Shown piece by piece: positions 48,165 to 60,100 of a stretch of 64,000 nt of DNA; positions within the stretch are counted from its first letter, which is position 1, and each line of letters opens with the position of its first letter. The notes beneath the pieces are model-generated. The model was given only the letters and a program-made list of their open reading frames with translations. It made no database searches and had not been told where the DNA came from. The stretch is from Ignelater luminosus. Its lineage: Eukaryota > Arthropoda > Insecta > Coleoptera > Elateridae. The DNA lies in contig VTPC01005333.1 of NCBI GenBank assembly GCA_011009095.1, positions 12,666 to 76,665 on the forward strand, written 5' to 3'. Made by a program: the position numbers and the translations under genes.

Positions 48165-51100
48165 GTAAGTTTTGTACACGAATGACATCCAGGCAGTTGT
48201 TTGAAGGAAAGTGTCAGCCATGTTGGTTTTCATTCGCGCTACACGCGCCCGGCAAACACAAATATTCAAATGTATTTTCTACATTTCTTTAGGTCTTTCT
48301 AGGAAATCAATGAAAAATTTATGGCTGAAATTTAAATTTAAGCCCGTTTGTTTACATTCCACGAGCTGTCACTCTCAAACAAGCACCTTAATGTACTTAC
48401 CCACTAGACAAAATAAACACTTTGTACACATTTAGCATTATACACAGTATTTCTTCTTTTAACACTTATCCTCAACTTATATTCTGTTATTATTGGTGCA
48501 TTAGGAGCATCACCTGCAACGAGCAATATGTGCGGGGCTCATTATTCCCACCCCCGAGGTAACTGCCATTTCGGACGAGGAGGCCTACCAAAAGCTTTAT
48601 CCTGCAAACTACAAGCAACCTCGACAACTTATACATATGCAGCGTAAGTTCTTTGATATATTTCAAAGAATTCTTGAGGAAAAGTAGGAAAAAATTTTTG
48701 TTTATGTTCTTAAAAAGTATTAGCTATTTATTCATTACTATGGTAATACGTTTTCTGTATCAAATATTTACTGGCAAAGTTAAATGTAGTACAGCAACAC
48801 TGTACTATTGTTTGACTCATTATTGTTTACATAGTGTTGAATGTTTATTATTATTATTACTCTTGGTTACCTGCTATAAAGCAGAAGTAATATTGTCGCA
48901 AATACAATTTAATGTGTAAAAGCAAGCATGTTTTATAAGAAAGTTATTAATTTACACTCAAGTAATAAGTAACTGGTGCTAAATGAGCTATTTATTTATT
49001 AGATTAATTTGGAAATTTCAAATGAATGTAAATTTTTTTGAGGTTAGGTTTATTAAGATATTGTAAATTGTTTACAAGGAAGTAGTATTATAAATATACT
49101 GCAGCATAACGCAATAAATGTGCAGTGGCACACATATTTTCATCATTAATGAATTGCATATACTATATTCAAACTTTTTTTTTGTAGCACATGTCGTTTT
49201 CCTTTATTTAGAGATGAGTATGTATTTGCTTAAATAATCCAGTACAGTCGACTAATTTAAGAAAATTAGACCCAATTATTATTTAAAACGCTGAAAAGAA
49301 TAATTTAAAAAAACTTTCTGTTCTTGTTAAATGTACTTACGGTAATACACTTTTTGTTTAACAAACAAGATATGAAAGGCATATAATTTGTGAGAGAAAT
49401 TACTGGAAATTTAAACTGTGGAAGACTCCAAAGAAAACCAAATGATTGTAGAGAAATAAATTCATTGAGTATAAAAGTTGTCGTAGCAAAGAAAAATTGC
49501 ATTAAATAGAATCAGTAGATGGAAAAGTTATAAGCAGGGTTCATATAAGTCTGTTTACCTAAACAGTTTAAAGATCCAACTATCCTTAACATACTTTCCA
49601 AGGAAATTTTAAATGATAATATCATTTAAATTGTTTGAAGATGTTTTTAGAACACAAAACAGCTCATTTTCATATTATAATGGTTAATAAAGGATAATTA
49701 GGCTTGTTGCAAGATGATTACACCAAAACAAAATTAAAAGAACTTTAAAATTTATTAAATAGATTATATTTTGATGTAGTACTTTTAATAGTCATTTATT
49801 TAATAATACATAAATACTAAAATTACCACTATCTTTAACTTTATAAGCATATACAATATTAATTGTACATATTTGAAGTTATGTTAAAGAGTTCTTTATT
49901 TTGAAAGAAACATGCTGATAATTGATTATTTAATAGTGAAGTACACATAAGTATGTGGTATAAAAGGCTATGTTTGTTTAATACCCAACATGATAGTTCC
50001 TTTTATTTTATACAATTAATTGCTACAGTATGACTGATAGTTGCTCACAGTAACACGCTTATTGTCTTGCAGCATGCTTCTGTATTTTAATGTTAATACA
50101 CCATAAGGTTGAAATGATGTTGATACTAGAATTTTCTTATCATCTTGATGAGACTATGGCTAGTCCAAATTGAGTAGTCATCTGGCCATTTTTCATTATT
50201 AAAATGTCTTAGTGTGTACACATAAATTGTCAAGTTTAAAATTTGTGTTGACATCTTCTTTCGCTAAGGTCTTAATTGTCTTTTTGTGCTTATCTCTCTT
50301 TTTCTCGATTTGCTCTCTTATTTTTGCTTTGTCTCTTCTATTGCTGTACCCGTTTTGACTTCTTTTCACTCTACTCTTTTATCCTTCTGTTTTCACCTTT
50401 TTCTATCTTGATGCTAGTTCTTCATTTTTAGTTTTTTCTTTTCTGTATTTCTTAGAAATTGAGATATTTACAGAAACATTAGAAGTTGGTCAGTTTTTCC
50501 AAAAACAGTTTGATAGAAAGTTCAAGTTTAAAGCCAAAATTAGTCAGACAGCGATATACATATAACATATCTTATACAAAATGACTATTAATTAGCATTA
50601 GTAGCCTCAAAAACGTTTCTAGAAGAAAAGAATTGAAAAAACCTGGAAAAATCAAGAGAATTTTGTATTATTCTCAGCAGGGAAATCTTGATTACTGTCT
50701 ATTGACAGTTGTCATTTTGAGGTTAACATTTGTCAATAACAAAATCAGTGACATCAAAATAAAATCTATTAATGAAAAATTTTAAAGAAAATGTTTATAT
50801 GTTAATAGAAACTTTTTACTTTTACAAATAATAATTAAATTAACACCTTGTTAACTTTATATTTAACAAATCCACAAAGAAATTGTGTTTAACATGATAG
50901 TTTTCAAACCATTTGCTTCAATAAATGCATTATTATTGTTATTATTATTAAAACAGTTAAGCATACAGTAAATATATAGCCTGTTTCAATATTATACAAT
51001 TCAGAATAGGCTTTAGCTTTAATTTTTGCCATGTACAGCAAACATACAGTAAGTTTATGTTTACAACCTAACCACAAAAATCACTACATATATTGACAAC

Positions 51101-54100
51101 TCATGTTTACCTAAAAAGATAACACAAATGACAGACCTTTAACCTAAAAATATATATTTAGTTACTTTTAGCGAAACTTCAAAGTACACTCTTACAAAGA
51201 TATCATTTCAAGGCCTACTCTGGGTTCTATAATATTGAAACAAACTATACAAAGGAGTGATTTATCTTATTCCAAAATAAGCAATCAAAAACCGTATTAG
51301 TTACTTTTAAAGCATTTGAACAGAATATAAGGACTGTGCATGAAAAAATTGACCTTTAAAAGAATCGGAAATACAAGAGTAATATTAAACTCTCCAACTT
51401 GAAATCTGTTTTATTTGAAAACTTAAAGTTTACAAATTCAAAATTACTCTGTAAACAATGAATTTTAGATTTTGCCCTCTTTTTTAGATTTTCCACGTTT
51501 TCTGTTCAATGCTTTTTAAAGTCTGGCATGATTTGCAGTGCTTTTCAACTTTTTTTGAACTTTTGCTTTAATAAAAGCCTAGTATTATACCATTAAGACA
51601 AATACGAAGGTAGAACTCTTGGGTTTGAGAAATTTGGTAAAAAGACCTTGATTTGGCAGGAAATTTGTTCCCATGAGTTTTGTGTAAAAAAATAGTGGAT
51701 GGGGAAAATAAAGATTGATATCATTCATTAAAAGCAGAATAGCTCAAAATATTATTTTAGCTGAGTCTAACACTCACACATTACACTAACAGCATTATTG
51801 ATTAGTACTAACAGAAAAACATCCATTTTATAGCCAAAAACTTTGATCCTCCAAACATGCCAAAACTTAAGCCAAAGAATCTTAGAAAGACACCAGGCTT
51901 TGATTAAAGCAAAAATCCAAAAAAGAGAAAAGCACTGCAAACCATGGTCGACTCTAAAAGTTGTTGGACGGAAGCAGGCAATACCTAGCCAAAAAAGATG
52001 TGCATAATTCAAAGAAGAGAATAAAATCTAAAATTTGTTGTTGTTGTCTCTAGATACACATTGCAAAAATAATTACTCCTATAATAATTTTGTAGTTATA
52101 AACATTAGGTTTTCAAATAAAAGAGATTTCAAGCTTAAAAGCTATTGTATTTCTGATTCTCTTAGAGGTCAATTGTTTTGTACACAGTCTTTGTCCCGCA
52201 TTCTTTTGATGTCTCTCTGTTTACTTAAATGTTTTCATCTGTCCATATTACCTTACAAAGTATGTTTGTATTAACTATGCCATTTGGAAATTTTCAATTT
52301 CAGTTACTGAATTAGTATTGACTGCTAATAAACATTTTATTATTTGACAAAACACACATTATGGATTGCTATTTTAATTCATTACCTTCATTTTGTTTTT
52401 AGATAGCTAGACAACATTTTTAATATAAGAAAATAGTGTTTATATTTTGAAACAGTCATTGCACAAATGCTGTGTGTAAACTAAACACGTTTGATACTAA
52501 CAATCTTTAAACTTGCTTTTGTTGTTGATTGTAATGATAGTACTTCGAAAAGTAGATTCATACTATACGGCCAGCCAGTGGCAAGCAGCCAACTGCCACC
52601 AGACCAACAAAAATAGTATAGCATGTTCAACAAAATTTAAAAAATTTTGTTTGTGAATTCGTACATTCTATCTGTCTGTCTGTTGCCATGTTCCCGTAAC
52701 TTTACAGGACATTTTATTATATGAAATCAACTTAGAATCTTCTCCTGATTACAGATGCATAATCAGGGTGTCCCTGAAAACAACCAACAAACATTGATAC
52801 ATTGACAGATTCCTGAGACAAAATTTACCTATCTATCTACTAAAGTTCACCATTTTCAAAATGCAGGGTATCAAAATTGAATTTAAAATTTCTTATTTTT
52901 TTCAATATTTCAAGAACAAGGTGAGATAATGGATAGTTTATTTCCTTAATCGAACAATGATTCATTTCTATTGTAAAATGCATAGTTAGTAAGTAAGAAT
53001 ATTTTCATTTTTTTTTTTGTGTATCACTATGTTTAATTTTCTCTGGTAGCTTATTATAAATGTTGAAGAANNNNNNNNNNAGAGTAAATAATAAACTCTT
53101 TTATCAGCTCATTATTTGGCCTTACAAGATTATAGTCGAAGCGACTCCTCTTGTTACAATGATGTTTATCTATTTGTTGTATGGAGCATTTATTATTTCT
53201 GAATATTAGCAACAATTTTCTAGAAATAAAGGTTTGCAAGATTCTCCACTGTCTGCTTTAAATATCATTCGGATAGCCTTTTTTCAGTATTGAATGTAAA
53301 GGTAATGTCCATGTTGGCCGCTTGACCCCAAAAAGGTAGATCTTGTCTTAACAATGGCTCAAACAAAGCAAAGTGTGTTCGTTTACATATAGCCAAATTT
53401 AACTTCTGTGGCTATTACTTTTAACATAAAGCAGATTGATGTTAATTTAGTTCTAATATCGGAATGAAATTTTCTACATTCTTGCTACTCTAAGTTGTCT
53501 ACTATTCCACATAGTCATGTGTTTGATGTCTTTGTCAGAGGCAGAGAAATGGGGGAGGACAGGCTTATTACCCTATAAAAGAATTTTCCGCCCCTGAGAA
53601 ATTAAAAAAAATTCTGTTTCTGAAATTAACAACTGATTTGGCAAAAAATATCACTTACATTTTTCCAGTAAGATGCGTCATATGTATGTATATGTATAAT
53701 AAACGGAGGAATTTTTTTATTTTCCTCTAGCGCAACAATTTTTTCTTAGAGTAATGATCCTGGTAATGATATCAAACACAAAACTACATAAAATGGTATG
53801 CACTTTAGAGTAACAGGCATGCAGAAAATCTCATCCTGATATGTCACCTTGTTCTTGATATATTGAAAGAATTAATTAATAATCAAATTCAACTTTGACT
53901 ACCTGTATCTCATAAACAGTGAACTTTATGATGTAGGTAAATCAGGTTAAATCACTTCGACTTTGTCTCAGAAATCTGCTGTCGATGTTCATTGGTTGTT
54001 TTTAGGGGCATCCTGTTTAGAGTTAAAAGCATTCTGGAATGATAGGTCATAGACTACTATTCATTTTTCCATCCAATGTGACATTTTTCATTGCAATTAT

Positions 54101-57100
54101 TAAAATGCAGGCTGTAGTTTCATTATTTTTTGTCCGATTTGTATCATTTAAAAACTAAATAAAATTATTTTGAGAAATCTACAAGGCCAGCTAGGTTTTC
54201 TATCCTTCTTTTGTTTTGTTATTTGTGTTATTGTGTTACCATTATTTGTATTTCTTTATTTTAACAAAGAAGGCTTGTTTCATTTAATTAAGTCAAATAA
54301 ATAAAAAAAATAATTTCGTGTCACAATTTTTATGTTTTTTTTTAAATCTTGTGTGAGTGCATATTCAAACGCACACTTGGATTCAGAGAAAAAGACTATA
54401 AGAAACAGTTGGAAAAATATGGCATTGCATTTTAAAAAAAACACCTGTCTATCGTTTTGTCGATACTATTAGTTTATCTAAAAAACGATCTAGCTGGCCT
54501 TGCAGGTTTCTCAAAATAATTTTGTTTAGTTTTTAAATTGTATAAATCGGACAAAAAATAACGAAATTACAGCATGTGCTGTTTTTTGTAAAACAGCCTG
54601 TATGCAGTGTGTCTACATTTTGATGCTCACTATTGAGATCTCCGAAATTGTAAGAAATACGAAGTCGGTTAAATTAGAACTGATTGGCTATTTTGGAGAT
54701 CAGTTTACATATGCTTTTGTTTTTCCAAAAAAGTTCACGGCTTACTAGATATTTGCTAAAAACGAAACTATCTTATTTTTTTTTTTAAATAAAAAGCATT
54801 TCCTACTTAGTGTGCCATGGTTTTAAACATATGAAAATCATTGATTTTTGTCACATAAATTACATTTGTTATGTAACAATTGCTAAAACAAATCAAAAGA
54901 TGCTTTTAAGTTACTTTACTGAGCATTCATAGATAGCATCAAATAAGCAGCTAATGCCCCATAAAAGCGTATTTATTTTGTTTTAGCAATTTTTGCATAA
55001 CAAATGAATTTCTTTGATAAAACTCCACAACTTTCTGTGTTAGATGTCATGGCACACTGAAAAGCATTTAAGGCGTGCAGTTCAGTAATAAGGAAATCAA
55101 GTAGGCGTTCTATTAGAAAAAATTTGGATTTACATTTCACCGCCGAAGTAAAACAAAAGACAATTGCGAAAATAATTTTTTTGTGTTTCGGAGTAAATTC
55201 TCTAAAACACCCTCTTTGCTGTTCTTTTCTATCTTTGCTTTGCCGTGAACTTTTTTGAAAAAACAAAAGCATAAGTAAACTGATCTCCAAAATAGCCAAA
55301 ACTATTCTAATTTAACCAACTTTGTATCTTTTACAATTTCCGAGATCCCAATAGTGAGCATCGAAATGTGGACACACTGTATAAGGATTCTATTACTGCA
55401 AACTTTGCTTTACTTTCAGTCAGTGTCAAGTACCCCTTCAACCTCAAATTTCAGCTATTTTAGGTTATGTTTATAGTGTAAATGTAATACTGCCAGATTT
55501 CACAAGGATTACATCGTTGTTTCATTGCTTTGCAGAAGAATCCTAATTATTGTTGACATTTTATAATGTAATTGAAAGTATGTGACGGTTATTCATTTTA
55601 ATAATTGAGTTATTGTTTGCATTATCAAACAGTGGAAGTAACATTTTAAAAAAATCAAATTGTTTTATCAGGTATATTACTAGATCACTAGTTGTAGGTA
55701 ACAGAGTTTTTCAATTAAACAGCGGCAGAGATCAGTTGATATATCATGGTGACTATAAATAGTAACATACTGTCACAGAATTATTATCGGATATATTGCA
55801 GATTTCCACAAAAAAATTCATTTGTCTGGAAATCTTTTACAAACGTCAATGTGGCATTTGTAATCAAAGGATTCTGATTATAAATGCCACATTGTCTCAA
55901 GTAAAAGATTTCCCAAGACAGAAAGCCTTTAAATGAAAATCAAAATATGTACAATAATGATCTGAATGTAGAGGTATATTTGACCTGATTACATTCTGAA
56001 AAAAAATTTAAATTGTTTTGATGTTCTTTATTGCAATCATAGAAATTATTAACCCAAAGACCTTTGACTGCAAACAATTGCTTATTTATATCTCTTATAG
56101 TATAGTTAGCTACCGTTTTAAAAAGACAACTTGATATGATTGTTTATGGGAACTATCAAATTTGACATTTAATTTTTCTATTATTTATACTGACTTCAAA
56201 AATTCTTCAAATGAATTTATTAAACTACATAATAATGTGTTGATTTGTCTAGCTTCATAGTTATCACTACAAATAATACTAGAAAATGTTCTTTTTAATA
56301 TTCTATCGTTAAAAGTTGTCAAAACGTTCTAAACGGGAAGCAGTATATTTTCACTTTGGCGTTCCAGGTACGCATATATTCACTGACATATCACCATTGC
56401 CATAGGAATTGCATTGTTCATTTGGATATCAGGAGTATAATCAGTGTAATTGTAATTTAATTGGTTAATTCTGTACATGTGACTAGAAATGAATGAATTT
56501 AATTGGATCAGAATGTAAACGAAAAGATTTTGGCATTAATAAAATGTTGGCTAGAATCACCACTCATGACAGTAGATATAATCCCTGTGAAATCCGCCAA
56601 CATCGCATGTTACAAACATAACCTAAAATACCTCATGTTCGAAATTAAAATAATATGTGACATTAACTAAAGGTAATGTATACATGCTAAAAGTTGCAAT
56701 TTCTCCTTAGCTATCCTCATTGCCGGCTCAGCTGGTGTTAAGTTAATTAGAGTCACTATTCATTTACACTGTCACCATTATAGACTTTTTTTCAACACTT
56801 TCACTATCTCATTATTCCATGAATTCTATGAATGTTCTCTAAGTCTATTATCCTTTTTTTTAACTTCCTTGATTTTTTCACTCAAATCATCTAAACTGAT
56901 TAGCTGCTATCTGCTTCTGACTAACTGTCGCTTTCTTGCAGTGCTTTTAAATAGTTTATTTTTTTAGAGAAAAGTCCTTTTTTTCATTGTTGATCCTTTA
57001 CAATACATAATTTTGTTATTCGGTCTGTAATATTTTCTGTGACATCAAAACACCCAGATCATTGACATGTTCAGTTTTGTCCACTATGTGGTGAGCATGA

Positions 57101-60100
57101 AAAATTGCCTAGAATTTATTATGACAAGTACTAGAGTGCCTTAACATCAATTTGATGTTTGTTTATCACTTATTATTGTCAAGGAAGAGAGACAAGGATA
57201 TACATTAGCTCTTTACTTGCCCCATAGATGTAAAAGACAAAAGAAGAGTTTACGGTTAATTTGACAAGCACAGACTTCTTAAAAAAATAACATTGACAAG
57301 TGTATCCATACTCTATCCATTAAAATATCAAAAACAATATCAAAGCACTCTTAACTGATATGAGCATGTGCTTACCATGGTCTTTAGACGATACTTTTTC
57401 CTCATATCTCTTTTTTTAACACCAAAAGTAGTTGGAAGCTCTGCTCTCTTGTCGAATTTTGGTATTTCTTGTAAAGTTACCATTCTCTTGATATCAGTTT
57501 CTCACATACTTATTTTGACCTTCCATCACAACCTTTGTTATTGTTTTTTACTTGACATTACTCATTCATTCATTATCATTATCCCCTTATACCAATAGGC
57601 GCTGAGAGAAAGGGCACGCCAAGTAATAGTGAGAATGAATTTTTCATTAGAGTTGTTTCCTATGCTTAAACACATGGATATTTATGTAGACAGCATATGA
57701 CCAAGTGACTCTGTCGAAATAATTATGACCAGCTCGTGGAACTTTGCATGATTTTATGTGTTTATCAAAGGCTTTTAGTGAAATTTATCATTATGTGAAG
57801 TGATGGCATGTTTTATGTAATGCCAGTATTTCACGTAATTAAGATTATTAGTAAAGGGAATAAAGGTTTAATGATAAGTAGTCGAACAATTTTATATAGT
57901 GTTCATAATATAAATAGATTATATGCAGTGACGTATTGGAGGGTATATGCTGTATACCTATAATTCAGGAAACAGGCAGGTATACGAATAAATGAAAGGG
58001 CTCTTCCAGGAAAACATTATTTTGAACAAAGAATTGAGCCTTCTATAGTTTCCTAAACCTTAATCTTTTAACAATTTGTTGATGTCACTTGTTGGCCTAA
58101 GGATTATTTATTATTGCACATAGCAATCCAAATTGGTATCACTCATTTTTGTTTAATGCAAACAAATTGCTTGATATTGCTTTATTTCGGTTGGTAGCAT
58201 AAAAACTTACTGTTACTTTTTGGAGCAATTGGTTTAAAAGTAAACATAGTGCTGTGACATAACCTGTACAGCAGCTAAATGAGAAAGTTGTTCTTACAAA
58301 TGTTGTGTTCATATTTGCTAACTGCATAACAATCTTTTTAATAGATTCTTACCTTTCTTCAATAGATCTGTCTAATATCCTAACCTAAAAGCAAATTGCT
58401 GCTGAGGCTGAGAGGCACACAAATACAATTTTTGTTTTTTTTTAGTTAATTAAAGAACTACGTAAAGTGCCTTATTTAGACTTCTTTTAAAGAACTTTGT
58501 GTATTTATTACAAATATACTTTCATAAAATTGTGTATTATCTGATATAAAGTTAATTATACATATGGTATAGGTTAGATTTACAATTACAATTTTTTTCA
58601 CATACAAGCTTATAGAAGTATAAAATCTCATTTATAGATACCTCTACAAAGGTAAATTTCCAGGTTGTGTGCCCTCAACAATTGTATTTTGTTGGATAGA
58701 TGTATTAAATGAAGTTTTAGATTATAATATTTCAAATGACAGCTAGTGCCTTCTTGCACCATTTAATTAGTGCTGTGTCCAGATTTATCCTGGTAAAAAT
58801 AATGACATCACATTTATGATGTAGATTTATCAGGATTTGAATTAATCCTGATATTAGACAAAAACGTATCATGCTACTTTTCAGATTTTTAATTCAGTCA
58901 ATGGATGGTATAGAAACTTAAAGAAAATGATACCTGTTTTATTTATATTTTGTTTATAGAACATTTTCTTTAAACAGAGAAATATTTTCCAAACTAAACT
59001 TATAAATTCTTTTTTAAATAAAGGTCTAATACAAAAAGCTGACTAACTACTTACAATAAATTAAAACAGTACCAGATCTTTAGAATTTTATACAATCTTG
59101 TGTATTTTATGTGCCTCCATAATAGATAATTCATTGTGAATAATGCACACAAGTAGATCAGATTCCAACCAAGCCAATTTTTTAATCAAATTTTAGGCAT
59201 CGTCTTTAAACCGGATGAAGTGCAATAAATACTATGATTGAATTGTAAATTATGTGAGATATATATATCTTAAATTCTGTTTTATCAGGATTGATGCAAA
59301 TAGCATCATGCATGCAACATCACTGGGATAAAACTTGACTCGTACTGGGAGACTAAGGATCGGACATGAAAATTCTGCACGTATTTTGCTTGTAAATTAT
59401 ATGGCTAAACAATTAACATGAGAATAAGATTTGGTATTGTAAGTGTGCTATCATTAATTTTGTTTATCACTGCAAGTATTGCACAACGTTTGGCAATTTA
59501 AGTGTTGGTCATGGGTTCGAACAGAGAAGACGTGCGTAAAAATATTTTGCGAATATATTCGGAAAATGATTCTTTGTCATATTCCTTAATCACACAACAG
59601 GCGAATTGCTCAAGATGGGCAGTTAAACGCTCTATAGAAAAAATGCGAGAAGGTTTTTCGGTGAAAGGCAAACCGCGGAGTGGTAGACCGGAAGGTCCAA
59701 GTAACGTAAAGTTGGAAAAGATGATAGTGAAGTACATTGAGAGGCACAGAACAGCATCACTTTGTAATGTGGCTAGAAAGTTTGGTGTAAGTCATTCTTT
59801 CATAAATAAAATAAAGAAAAGGAATAATATAAAGACATTTAAGAAACAAAAATGTGCAAAGCAGTCAGAGAAACAACACCAATGAGCGATACGAAGAGCA
59901 CGAAAATTATACAAAAAGATGCATATATTGTGATGGACGATGAATCGTACTTCAACTATGATTTCAGCACACTTCCTGGGCCGCAATATTACAGCACGAA
60001 AAATAAAAAGGATCTTCCTGAAGATGAGAGGCATACATTTATAGAAAAATTTGGTAAGAAAGCTTTAGCTTGGCAAGCGATATGTCAGCTGCAAGAATTC

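Larger units (their letters stand above)
52764..54015. mobile_element. Inverted-repeat element 2 with about 200-bp arms
   Basis: The left end CAGGGTGTCCCTGAAAACAA and right end TTGTTTTTAGGGGCATCCTG mirror each other. The match continues (ACAGATTCCTGAGACAAA against TTTGTCTCAGAAATCTGCTG; TCAAGAACAAGGTGA against TCACCTTGTTCTTGATATA) for about 200 bp at roughly three-quarters identity. The middle (53017-53440) is occupied by a non-LTR retrotransposon fragment, so the element is nested or has captured it. Confidence 0.82.

Noticed and set aside
47866-48168. Open frame overlapping E(Pc) exon 1 as a separate gene
   Set aside because: It is a shadow frame of the conserved E(Pc) exon. Only its ATG at 47974 matters, as a possible uORF.
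51767-52012. 81-codon minus ORF in E(Pc) intron 2
   Set aside because: It lies in the right arm of an inverted-repeat element and shows no known motif.
54973-55299. 108-codon minus ORF in element 4
   Set aside because: Entirely inside the foldback arm; no transposase motif could be found in it.
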